From: Desulfobacterales bacterium
GTDB taxonomy: Bacteria; Desulfobacterota; Desulfobacteria; Desulfobacterales; DAOWNP01
Assembly: GCA_030149595.1 (NCBI GenBank)
Contig: JASFBI010000127.1
Span: forward strand, 1-6,261
DNA length: 6,261 bases
Reading direction: 5' to 3'
The notes beneath the pieces are model-generated. The model was not told where the DNA came from, made no database searches, and saw only the letters and a list, made by a program, of their open reading frames with translations. A program made the position numbers and the translations under genes. Positions 1 through 5,726 of this stretch are shown here, in pieces; within the stretch, counting starts at the first letter, position 1; the number at the start of each line of letters is the position of its first letter.

Positions 1-660
1 GCCTTCTACAATAGCTGTTTTTCCCACACCAGGTTCTCCTATCAGCACGGGATTGTTTTTTGTTCTTCTTGAAAGAACCTGAACAACCCTCCTTATCTCT
101 TCGTCCCTGCCTATAACAGGATCAAGTTTCCCCATGTGTGCAAGTTGTGTAAGATCTCTGCTGAATTTATCCAGGGCCTGGTATTTTTCTTCGGGATTTG
201 GATCTGTAATTCGCTGGTTTCCCCTGAACTCAATAAGAGTTTTTAAAATAGATTCCTTTGTAATTTTGTACTTTGCGAGTATTTTACTTGCATTCCCATC
301 TTTTTCTTCGGCAAGTGCAATAAAAATATGTTCTATACTGACATATTCATCTTTCATATTAACAGCATTTGAAAAAGCTGTATCTAATATATCTTTTGTT
401 CTTTTTGAAATATATGTCTGATTTACACCACCACCTGTTACAGAAGGTATTTTTCCCACTACAAGTTGAAGTTCATTTAATATGCTGTCAGGAGAAATGC
501 CAAGTTTTCTTATCATGGATCTGACAATACTCTCTTTTTCCTTTAACATAACAAAAAGCAGATGCTCGGGGTCTATCTGCTGATGATTTTGATTTAAAGC
601 TTCCGATTGAGCCTGCTGTACTATCTCCTGTGATTTTATTGTAAATTTATCAAATCTCAT
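1..660 (-). CDS. clpB: ATP-dependent disaggregase ClpB, N-terminal part (partial, 3' end outside window)
   Basis: ClpB is a cytosolic hexameric AAA+ chaperone that pulls polypeptides out of aggregates together with DnaK. The reverse strand encodes 220 codons beginning [13 protein letters not shown]. Residues about 1-145 form the two-repeat Clp N domain, seen in [14 protein letters not shown] near residues 28-41 and [14 protein letters not shown] near 106-119. A linker with the family-typical [11 protein letters not shown] (about 156-166) leads into nucleotide-binding domain 1, with [13 protein letters not shown] (about 179-191) and Walker A GEPGVGKT at 208-215. The window edge cuts the gene five codons after Walker A, so the middle domain and second ATPase domain are not seen. 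The ATG at 660 is preceded by AAGGAG at a suitable distance, which supports this start. The usual length is about 860 residues, so about a quarter is present. ClpB rather than ClpA/ClpC is favoured by the N domain and linker wording. Confidence 0.96.
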   Translation of the reverse strand, partial: MRFDKFTIKSQEIVQQAQSEALNQNHQQIDPEHLLFVMLKEKESIVRSMIRKLGISPDSILNELQLVVGKIPSVTGGGVNQTYISKRTKDILDTAFSNAVNMKDEYVSIEHIFIALAEEKDGNASKILAKYKITKESILKTLIEFRGNQRITDPNPEEKYQALDKFSRDLTQLAHMGKLDPVIGRDEEIRRVVQVLSRRTKNNPVLIGEPGVGKTAIVEG

Positions 661-724
661 TTATATCTCCTTTTCTATTAAACCTAATAAATTTGCAGGT
701 TTTATATTTTTTATTTCTTTTAAA

Positions 725-752
725 AGGATAATCACAGAGTCTTTAAAGTCAA
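725..752 (-). promoter_or_regulatory. Candidate sigma-70-type promoter for clpB with overlapping palindrome
   Basis: On the minus strand, TTGACT (747-752) and TATCCT (725-730) are separated by 16 bp. Transcription would start near 718, giving a leader of roughly 58 nt before clpB. A near-perfect palindrome TTAAAGT-CA-ACTTTAA (743-758) covers the -35 hexamer and could be an operator. I see no CIRCE element and no clear sigma-32 heat-shock hexamers. In DNA this AT-rich chance matches are common, so this is a prediction only. Confidence 0.4.
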
Positions 753-911
753 CTTTAAGAGTATTAGTAAAAAAAACTTGTAATTTATTAAAATTTTTGA
801 AAAAACTTACGCAGTAACAATGTTTTTATATAGACAGATTATAATGTGATATTTTTTCACAGTCTGTAGTCAAAATTAATTTTCAATGCATAAATTGTAT
901 AAGTTAGTGCT

Positions 912-930
912 TTGTAACAGTTTGTTACAA
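912..930. promoter_or_regulatory. Inverted repeat TTGTAAC-N5-GTTACAA, possible operator
   Basis: Two perfect 7-bp arms, TTGTAAC (912-918) and GTTACAA (924-930), flank AGTTT. The right arm overlaps a TACAAT hexamer (926-931) resembling a plus-strand -10 box. The size and symmetry fit a dimeric repressor or activator site. No regulator gene adjoins it in the window, so the protein that would bind is unknown. Confidence 0.35.
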
Positions 931-941
931 TAAAATTAAGC

Positions 942-1043
942 AGTTTCTGAATAAAAACCAGGTTTTCTAATCAAGATCAAGGAAGGTTAAAATTTTAATC
1001 TGACAGAGAAACCTGCGAAAAAGACTGTTTTCATTCAGGCACT
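942..1043 (+). repeat. 102-bp dispersed repeat, copy A (imperfect terminal inverted repeats)
   Basis: This segment aligns without gaps to 3971-4072, with 75 of 102 identical positions by hand count. The best conserved part is the core around TCAAGATCAAGGAAGGTTAA (971-990), continuing into AAATTTTAAT. The ends are inverted repeats: AGTTTCTGAATAAAAAC on the left matches the reverse complement of the right end (AGTGCCTGAATGAAAAC) at 14 of 17 positions. An inner stem pairs CAGGTTT (959-965) with AAACCTG (1009-1015). No open reading frame fills it. The copy ends 68 bp before the dapA-like start codon. A non-autonomous mobile repeat or a structured leader are both possible. I know of no named family that I can assign it to with certainty. 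Confidence 0.75.
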
Positions 1044-1071
1044 AAGTAGCAGCTGGTATATTAAAACTTAA

Positions 1072-1097
1072 ACAAATATACTTTTAAGTATATTTGT
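1072..1097 (+). promoter_or_regulatory. Perfect 12-bp inverted repeat just upstream of the dapA-like ribosome-binding site
   Basis: ACAAATATACTT (1072-1083) and AAGTATATTTGT (1086-1097) are perfect reverse complements separated by TT. As RNA this would form an 11-bp stem with a four-base loop, ending 5 nt before the AAGGGGG ribosome-binding site (1101-1107). It could be a DNA operator or a leader hairpin that affects translation initiation. There is no U-run after it, so it is not an ordinary terminator. Confidence 0.5.
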
Positions 1098-1111
1098 AAT
1101 AAGGGGGTAAA

Positions 1112-2149
1112 ATGTTAAAAGGATGTTATACTGCACTTATAACTCCATTTAAAAATGGCGGAGTTGATATAGAGGGTCTGGAGAAACTTTCAGATTTTCA
1201 GATACAAAATGGTGTTGATGGTATATTGGCTGTGGGAACAACCGGAGAAAGCCCAACGCTATCCTGGAAAGAACATAATATTGTTATAGAAAAAATTGCA
1301 GGAAAATGTAAAAATAGATGTATTTGTATTGCAGGCACAGGAAGTAATAATACAAATGAAGCGATAGAAGCTACAAAACATGCATGTACACTGGGCGTTG
1401 ACGCTGTTTTACTTGTTGATCCATATTATAATGGCCCAAGTTCCCTTGAAATCAGAAAAGAATATATTGAACCGGTAGCAAAAGCTTTTCCTGAAATTGA
1501 AATAATACCTTATATTATTCCAGGTAGAACAGGTGCTAAATTATTTCCAGAAGATATGGGTATATTAAATAAAAATTTTAAAAATATAAATACAGTAAAA
1601 GAGGCCACTGGGGATATTGAAAATATGATAAAAACCCGTGATTGCTGTGGTCAAAATTTTTCGATATTTTCAGGAGATGATGGCTTCACCTATGAAATGA
1701 TGTCAAAAGAAAGTATTTCAGGTTGTGGAGTTATTTCTGTGGTTTCCAATATAGCTCCAAAAGCAGTTTCAGACTTAGTAAGTCTTCTTGGGCAAAAAAA
1801 ATTTTTAGAGGCTAAAAAATTAGATGATGCACTTGCTCCTCTTTATGATATTGTAACGGTTAATACCAAAGAGACATCCTCTTTTGGCGATGTTTTGTGC
1901 AGAGCAAGAAATCCCCTTGGAATTAAAACTCTTATGGCAATACTTGAGATGCCTTCAGGGAAGTGCAGATCTCCTTTGGGAAAAATGACCAGAAAAGGAG
2001 TTGAAAAAATTCTGAAAATTGCAAAAAAAGTACAAGATAAAAATCCTGAAATTTTTAAACCTGTCGAGGATTTTTTTAATGTGGATGTTACAGCAAACTT
2101 GAATAATCCTGAAAAAATTGAAAACTTATATTACATGTCATATGAGTAG
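1112..2149 (+). CDS. dapA: Dihydrodipicolinate synthase family protein (4-hydroxy-tetrahydrodipicolinate synthase-like)
   Basis: This is a class I aldolase of the DapA/NanA family. DapA proper condenses pyruvate with aspartate semialdehyde in the cytosol, the first committed step to lysine and diaminopimelate. The 345-residue product shows GTTGESPTL (residues 42-50), tyrosines in DPYYN (103-107), the catalytic tyrosine and substrate-binding arginine in PYIIPGRTG (Y134, R139), the Schiff-base lysine K163 in VKEATGD, and FSGDD (187-191). The arginine after the catalytic tyrosine favours a true DapA over sugar-acid aldolases of the same fold. It is about 50 residues longer than the usual ~292. 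The extra length is mostly a C-terminal tail from about residue 309, plus a slightly long segment near 250-265. AAGGGGG at 1101-1107 supports the start, and the N-terminus MLKGCYTALITPF matches the family. It stands alone between divergent and convergent neighbours. Exact substrate is inferred. Confidence 0.88.
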   Translation: MLKGCYTALITPFKNGGVDIEGLEKLSDFQIQNGVDGILAVGTTGESPTLSWKEHNIVIEKIAGKCKNRCICIAGTGSNNTNEAIEATKHACTLGVDAVLLVDPYYNGPSSLEIRKEYIEPVAKAFPEIEIIPYIIPGRTGAKLFPEDMGILNKNFKNINTVKEATGDIENMIKTRDCCGQNFSIFSGDDGFTYEMMSKESISGCGVISVVSNIAPKAVSDLVSLLGQKKFLEAKKLDDALAPLYDIVTVNTKETSSFGDVLCRARNPLGIKTLMAILEMPSGKCRSPLGKMTRKGVEKILKIAKKVQDKNPEIFKPVEDFFNVDVTANLNNPEKIENLYYMSYE

Positions 2150-2169
2150 TAAATTTTAAAGTTGGTTTT

Positions 2170-2233
2170 TTAACGCACATCTGTTCTAAAACTTAGCAAT
2201 CGTTCACAGGTGGTTAATGCGAACGATTGCTGA
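2170..2233 (+). terminator. Strong hairpin downstream of the dapA-like gene, possible pseudoknot; terminator role uncertain
   Basis: AGCAATCGTTC (2195-2205) and GAACGATTGCT (2221-2231) are perfect 11-bp arms around a 15-nt loop. A G-U and a U-A pair can extend the stem to 13 bp in plus-strand RNA. It begins 45 bp after the dapA-like stop. No U-run follows, so it does not look like a standard rho-independent terminator, although it may block 3' exonucleases. The loop ACAGGTGGTTAA (2206-2217) is complementary, with two bulges, to TTAACGCACATCTGT (2170-2184). That would allow a pseudoknot. Confidence 0.45.
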
Positions 2234-2288
2234 ATGTACTACAAATTAAATTCTAAACTTTTATAATATCTACATGCCTAACTGCTTA

Positions 2289-2325
2289 ATATAAAAACCG
2301 GTTTATTTTTACTTTAAACTGGTTT
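2289..2325 (-). terminator. Rho-independent-type terminator of the histidine kinase gene, overlapping its stop codon
   Basis: Read on the minus strand, AAACCAGTTTA (2325-2315) pairs with TAAACCGGTTT (2305-2295) with one A-C mismatch around a 9-nt loop. The stem runs into TTTTTATATT. The left arm encodes the final codons of the kinase and the stop codon lies in the loop, so the gene and its terminator overlap. On the plus strand the same stem has a G-U pair in place of the mismatch, so it may work in both directions between these convergent genes. Confidence 0.6.
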
Positions 2326-3772
2326 CATTTTCTACTTTTGGTAAAAAAACCTCAAAAACTGACCCTCTTTTTTGCTTGCTTTCAACTGTAATATATCCGT
2401 TATGGCTTACTACAATACCATGAACAACAGAAAGTCCAAGACCTGTACCATCTCCTATTCGTTTAGTTGTAAAAAAAGGATCAAAAATTCTTTCAACATC
2501 TTTTTTAGATATTCCGTCTCCTGTATCTTTTACAGTAAGTTTAATTAAGTTATCTGTTTTTATACCGGACAGTCTGGACAGTTCATCTGTTTTGATTGTT
2601 TCAAGTTTAATATACAGTGTTCCTCCATTTTTCATAGCCTGTGCTGCATTACTGCAAAGGTTCATAACAAGCTGTTGAATCTGTACCGGATTTGCTAAAA
2701 CATTTCCTGTATCATTATCTATGGATTGTTTTATTTCTATTGTTGAAGAAATCATGGATCTTAACATTTTTAATATATCTTTAACTATTGTAGAAATTTT
2801 TACTATTTTTTGCTCAACCTCAGAGTTTTTACTAAAAGTCAACATTTGCTCTACAAGATCTCTTGCTTTTTTGCTTGCTATTAGAACCTGTTTAAGAGAG
2901 TACTCTGTTTCTGTATCTGGACAGATATCTTCTAATGCAAGTTCTGTGTTTAAAACAATAGAGCCTAATATGCTGTTAAAATCATGGGCAATACCTCCGG
3001 CTAAAGTTCCAATAGCTTTCATTTTTTGTGCGTGAATTAACATAAGTTCAAGCTGATTTTCACGGGTTATATCTCTTCTTACGGAAATATATCTGCATAT
3101 TTTTCCGCTTTCATTCTTTATTGGTGAAAAAGTTAATTCAACATCATAAAAACTTCCATCTTTTTTTCTACACTTACGTCTTCCTATCCATCTCTGGTTG
3201 TTTAAAAGAACTTTTTTAATTTCAGTCTTAAACAGAGTATTATGCTTTTCACCTTCAATAAGCAGTAAATTATTTCCTATCAATTCATCGTTTTTGTAAC
3301 CGGTATTTTTTTTAAAAGCTTTATTTACATATTCAATTGTTCCGTTTATATTAATTATGGCAACACCTTCTCTTATCTGCTCTATAGCTATTTCAAGACG
3401 AAGACGTTCTTGATTTATTTTTTCTGTATTTGTTACATCAGTTAAAGTAATTACTGCTCCATCTAAAAATGGAGCAATTTTTAGATGAAGAAATTTGTTA
3501 TTGTATTTAATATTTGGAAACTCTTTTAAAACAGGTTTTTTCAAACATTTTAAAAGTTTTTCATTTATATCTCTATCTTTTATTTTTATATAATCAATAA
3601 ACATAAAGTCATTGATTTTGGGAGGTTTATCTCCAACCCATGTTTTTGTACAGTTATGTTTTATAATTTGTGCGTTTTTATCAACAACAATTGTCTCAAT
3701 GGGAATATTTAAATAAAGAGCTTTGTATATCTCTTTATTTTCAGATAAAGAATTGGGTTGCTTTTTTTTCAT
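2309..3772 (-). CDS. Soluble PAS-domain sensor histidine kinase (orphan)
   Basis: The 487-residue product is a two-component sensor kinase that would autophosphorylate a histidine and pass the phosphate to a response regulator. Residues about 13-115 look like a degenerate PAS domain. Residues about 126-236 are a clearer PAS/PAC domain (EGVAIININGTIEYVN, then YISVRRDITREN). The dimerisation/phosphoacceptor box is AIGTLAGGIAHDFNSIL with H263. The ATPase domain has the N box (MNLCSNAAQAM, N371/N375), G1 (DTGDG, 416-420), F box (FDPFFTTK, 430-437) and G2 (GTGLGLS, 442-448). I see no membrane segment or signal peptide, so it should be cytoplasmic. It ends right after the ATPase domain with no receiver, and no response regulator is in the window. 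It is divergent from the cooC-like operon, a plausible but unproven target. The ribosome-binding site (AGG in CAGGTTATAG) is weak. Codons 2-4 contain a run of eight A. Confidence 0.93.
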   Translation of the reverse strand: MKKKQPNSLSENKEIYKALYLNIPIETIVVDKNAQIIKHNCTKTWVGDKPPKINDFMFIDYIKIKDRDINEKLLKCLKKPVLKEFPNIKYNNKFLHLKIAPFLDGAVITLTDVTNTEKINQERLRLEIAIEQIREGVAIININGTIEYVNKAFKKNTGYKNDELIGNNLLLIEGEKHNTLFKTEIKKVLLNNQRWIGRRKCRKKDGSFYDVELTFSPIKNESGKICRYISVRRDITRENQLELMLIHAQKMKAIGTLAGGIAHDFNSILGSIVLNTELALEDICPDTETEYSLKQVLIASKKARDLVEQMLTFSKNSEVEQKIVKISTIVKDILKMLRSMISSTIEIKQSIDNDTGNVLANPVQIQQLVMNLCSNAAQAMKNGGTLYIKLETIKTDELSRLSGIKTDNLIKLTVKDTGDGISKKDVERIFDPFFTTKRIGDGTGLGLSVVHGIVVSHNGYITVESKQKRGSVFEVFLPKVENETSLK

Positions 3773-3805
3773 CTATAACCTGTCTGGATTTTTATATTAA
3801 AAATA

Positions 3806-3834
3806 TCTATATAAGAATACTAATGATTTGTTAA
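3806..3834 (-). promoter_or_regulatory. Candidate promoter for the histidine kinase gene
   Basis: On the minus strand, TTAACA (3829-3834) and TATAGA (3806-3811) are separated by 17 bp. Transcription would begin near 3799, about 26 nt before the kinase start codon. The -35 matches the consensus at five of six positions and the -10 at four of six. The -35 overlaps the one proposed for the opposite strand. Confidence 0.4.
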
Positions 3835-3856
3835 AATATATCTTTACTATTGTAAT
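3828..3856 (+). promoter_or_regulatory. Candidate promoter for the cooC-like operon, overlapping the kinase promoter
   Basis: TTGTTA (3828-3833) and TGTAAT (3851-3856) lie 17 bp apart on the plus strand, matching consensus at four and five of six positions. If used, it would give a leader of about 260 nt containing the inverted repeat at 3945-3966 and element B. A second option nearer the gene is TTGAAC (4064-4069) with TTTATT (4087-4092), 17 bp apart, where the -35 would be supplied by the right end of element B. Neither can be confirmed by eye in AT-rich DNA. Confidence 0.35.
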
Positions 3857-3944
3857 CTATGAACGATAAAAAGTATACTTACTATTTTATGACAATTAAG
3901 TAAGTAAAGTATTAAGATAAATATTAATATATAAAAAAAAAAGA

Positions 3945-3966
3945 AAACATATATTTATATATGTTT
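3945..3966. promoter_or_regulatory. Perfect 10-bp inverted repeat directly upstream of element B
   Basis: AAACATATAT (3945-3954) and ATATATGTTT (3957-3966) are exact reverse complements around TT. The repeat ends 4 bp before element B. It may be an operator or a leader hairpin. Alternating AT makes chance symmetry easier here than in mixed sequence, which lowers confidence. Confidence 0.35.
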
Positions 3967-3970
3967 AAAT

Positions 3971-4072
3971 AGTGTCTGAATGAAAATCAGATTTTTTCGT
4001 CAAGGTCAAGGAAGATTAAAATTTTTATATGATCCAGCGGCCTAAAAAAAGGACTGTTTCCGTTTGAACACT
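3971..4072 (+). repeat. 102-bp dispersed repeat, copy B (imperfect terminal inverted repeats)
   Basis: This is the second copy of the element at 942-1043, the same length and orientation, aligning without gaps at 75 of 102 positions. The shared core is TCAAGGTCAAGGAAGATTAA (4000-4019). The left end AGTGTCTGAATGAAAAT matches the reverse complement of the right end at 11 of 17 positions, weaker than in copy A. AAAT occurs immediately outside both ends (3967-3970 and 4073-4076), which could be a short target duplication but may be chance in AT-rich DNA. The element ends 49 bp before the cooC-like start codon. The divergence between copies suggests an old dispersal or selection on only the core. 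Confidence 0.75.
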
Positions 4073-4121
4073 AAATTCATTATACATTTATTCTCTTTTT
4101 ATTTAAAAGGAAGTTATTCTT

Positions 4122-4871
4122 ATGTCATTTTCAATTGCTCTTGCAGGTAAAGGTGGAACTGGTAAAACTACAGTATCAGGAATGTTGATAAAGTATCTTG
4201 TTAAAAAAGAAAAAAGTCCGGTTCTTGCTGTTGATGCAGATTCAAATGCTAATTTAAACGAGGTTTTAGGGTTTGCTGTTACAGATACATTAGGTGATGT
4301 TAGAGAAGAGATGAAAAAAGGGAATGTTCCCCGGGGAATGACCAAAGATATTTTTATTTCAATGAAAATGGAACAGGCTGTAGCAGAATCTGATGGTTAT
4401 GATTTGATTGTTATGGGACGGCCTGAAGGTTCTGGATGCTATTGTGCTGCAAATACACTGCTTACCGGATTTTTAGAAAAACTTACTGACAACTATCCTT
4501 ATATTGTTATGGATAATGAAGCTGGAATGGAACATATAAGCAGACTTACCACAAAAAATGTAGATATTCTGCTTATTGTTTCAGATACATCAAGAAGAAG
4601 TATTGAGTCTGGCATCAGAATTAATGAGCTTGCCAAAAGTTTGAATATAGGAATTAAAAAAAGTTATATAATTATAAATCAAACCAGAGAACCTCTGTCT
4701 GATATTATATTAAATCGTCTAAAAGAAACAGGACTTGAACTGGCAGGTTCTATTCCTGAAGATCAGATGGTTTATGAGTTTGATTTAAATGGTCAGCCAA
4801 CTGTAGAAATGCCTGAAGATAGTAAATCAATAAAAGCTGCGTATACAATTTTTGACAAAATAATAGATTAA
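4122..4871 (+). CDS. cooC: CooC-like nickel-insertion/CODH maturation ATPase
   Basis: CooC proteins are cytosolic dimeric MinD/SIMIBI-class ATPases that help load nickel into the C-cluster of anaerobic carbon monoxide dehydrogenases. The 249-residue product begins with a deviant Walker A, GKGGTGKT (residues 9-16), then VDADSNANL (37-45). The CxC metal-binding pair is C106-Y-C108 in GSGCYCAAN, and MDNEAGMEHISR (130-141) matches the CooC family. The C-terminal part (IIINQ, then GSIPEDQMVYEFDLNG) is also typical. Length is normal for the family. AAAAGGAAG at 4105-4113 supports the start. It is the first gene of a three-gene run, with a 2-nt gap to the next. No CODH/acetyl-CoA synthase subunit is visible in the window, so its client is inferred from family membership. 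Paralogues serving other metalloenzymes are possible. Confidence 0.9.
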   Translation: MSFSIALAGKGGTGKTTVSGMLIKYLVKKEKSPVLAVDADSNANLNEVLGFAVTDTLGDVREEMKKGNVPRGMTKDIFISMKMEQAVAESDGYDLIVMGRPEGSGCYCAANTLLTGFLEKLTDNYPYIVMDNEAGMEHISRLTTKNVDILLIVSDTSRRSIESGIRINELAKSLNIGIKKSYIIINQTREPLSDIILNRLKETGLELAGSIPEDQMVYEFDLNGQPTVEMPEDSKSIKAAYTIFDKIID

Positions 4872-4873
4872 AA

Positions 4874-5695
4874 ATGAAGAAACCATATAAAACTCTTTAT
4901 ATTTACTATCTGGAAGGACAGGTAAAATACAGGAAAGATTTGGGATTTGGCAAGAATTTTATAGGAAACTGGCAGGAGGAGGACTCATCGTTTCTTTTTT
5001 TTGACAGCCCGGCTGATAATGAAGTTCAAATATTATTGAAAAAGCAGCCGCATCTCATTCTTGCAGATTCTTATAGTATGGCTTATGATCAATGGCAGGG
5101 AGGGATAGAACCATTTATTGAGATCGGAAGCTTTATTGTCCATCCTCCCTGGAATAAAATAGATACAGATCATAATAAAATTCCTATAATTCTTGACCCT
5201 GGTGTAGTATTTGGAACAGGCACACATTTTACCACAAAAGACTGCCTTGAAGCTATTGAACTTGCATGTTATAAACATAACATTAAAACAGCTTCTGATT
5301 TGGGATCAGGAACCGGCCTGCTCTCTTTGGCTGCAGCAAAATCAGGAATTGATAAAATTATTGCCGTTGATTTTAATTTTCTTGCTGCAAAAACTACTTA
5401 CAATAATATACTTTTAAACAATTTTGAAAACAGAATAATTTCTATCCAGGGACTTGCCCAAGACTTTATTTGTCAACCTGTTGATCTTTTAATTACAAAT
5501 ATTCACTATGATGTGATGAAAGACATCATTGCTGTAAAAGAGTTTTTAAATACAAAAGTTTTTATTCTTTCAGGCCTGTTAAGATCCCAATTCCAGGAAG
5601 TTTTATATAAATTGTCAAAATATCCGGTAAAAATCATTAAAATCTGGGAAGGAGAAGGGATCTGGCATACTGTTTTAGGAGAGGTAGATCTATAA
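4874..5695 (+). CDS. PrmA-like (ribosomal protein L11 methyltransferase family) SAM-dependent methyltransferase
   Basis: PrmA trimethylates ribosomal protein L11 using S-adenosylmethionine. This 273-residue protein keeps the PrmA layout: an N-terminal domain of about 100 residues, the junction IEPFIEIGSFIVHPPW (78-93), DPGVVFGTGTHFTT (108-121), SAM motif I DLGSGTG (142-148), acidic VDFN near 165-168, TNI at 208-210, and LSGLLRSQ (232-239) near the C-terminus. Differences from canonical PrmA, recalled from the family, are THFTT for THPTT and NIHYD where NIL plus a small residue is usual. It is also slightly shorter than the usual ~293. It starts 2 nt after the cooC-like stop with no clear ribosome-binding site, implying translational coupling. 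That context and the altered motifs raise the possibility of a target other than L11, but a true L11 methyltransferase is not excluded, so no symbol is given. Confidence 0.82.
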   Translation: MKKPYKTLYIYYLEGQVKYRKDLGFGKNFIGNWQEEDSSFLFFDSPADNEVQILLKKQPHLILADSYSMAYDQWQGGIEPFIEIGSFIVHPPWNKIDTDHNKIPIILDPGVVFGTGTHFTTKDCLEAIELACYKHNIKTASDLGSGTGLLSLAAAKSGIDKIIAVDFNFLAAKTTYNNILLNNFENRIISIQGLAQDFICQPVDLLITNIHYDVMKDIIAVKEFLNTKVFILSGLLRSQFQEVLYKLSKYPVKIIKIWEGEGIWHTVLGEVDL

Positions 5696-5726
5696 CTATC
5701 CAAATTTAATTAGAAAAAGAGGGTAA

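Larger units (their letters stand above)
661..1111. other. Divergent intergenic spacer between clpB and the dapA-like gene
   Basis: This 451-bp AT-rich stretch has no convincing coding region. It holds, in order: the clpB ribosome-binding site and candidate promoter; an interrupted hairpin with arms ACAGA (834-838)/TCTGT (863-867) and TGTGA (845-849)/TCACA (857-861); the inverted repeat at 912-930; the 102-bp element A; and the 26-bp inverted repeat before the dapA-like gene. A TACAAT hexamer at 926-931 could be a plus-strand -10, but no good -35 lies at the right distance. Confidence 0.7.
3773..4121. other. Divergent intergenic spacer between the kinase gene and the cooC-like operon
   Basis: This 349-bp, very AT-rich stretch has no credible gene. 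It contains back-to-back promoter candidates around 3806-3856, a 10-bp perfect palindrome AAGTATACTT at 3871-3880, a run of ten A at 3933-3942, the inverted repeat at 3945-3966, element B (3971-4072), and the AAAAGGAAG ribosome-binding site (4105-4113) of the cooC-like gene. Confidence 0.7.

Noticed and set aside
134..421. Plus-strand reading frame of 95 codons antisense to clpB
   Set aside because: It lies wholly inside the clpB coding region on the other strand, and the clpB translation is unmistakable.
845..861. CRP/FNR-type site TGTGA...TCACA
   Set aside because: The half-sites are separated by 7 bp rather than the 6 bp of CRP sites. The pair is better explained as part of an imperfect hairpin.
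903..930. CIRCE heat-shock element upstream of clpB
   Set aside because: AGTGC at 906-910 hints at the half-site, but there is no TTAGCACTC-N9-GAGTGCTAA structure.
942..1043. CRISPR repeat or known riboswitch for the two 102-bp copies
   Set aside because: There are only two distant copies without spacers. I cannot recognise the conserved core of any established riboswitch class in them.
1038..1050. Sigma-54 promoter (GG at 1038-1039, GC at 1049-1050)
   Set aside because: The spacing between the GG and GC pairs is 9 bp, not the required 10, and the surrounding bases match the consensus poorly.
2170..2232. Integron attC-like site (TTAAC and GTTAA flanking a stem)
   Set aside because: The boxes do not fit the RYYYAAC and GTTRRRY consensus. 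The main stem also crosses the TTAAC/GTTAA pairing instead of nesting inside it. No integrase or cassette array is present.
2721..3035. Plus-strand reading frame of 104 codons inside the histidine kinase gene
   Set aside because: It is the antisense shadow of the kinase H-box and ATPase region and resembles no protein.
5033..5703. Other-frame reading frames over the PrmA-like gene (both strands)
   Set aside because: They overlap a well-supported methyltransferase gene and have no recognisable motifs. The same applies to the minus-strand frame over the cooC-like gene at 4103-4345.
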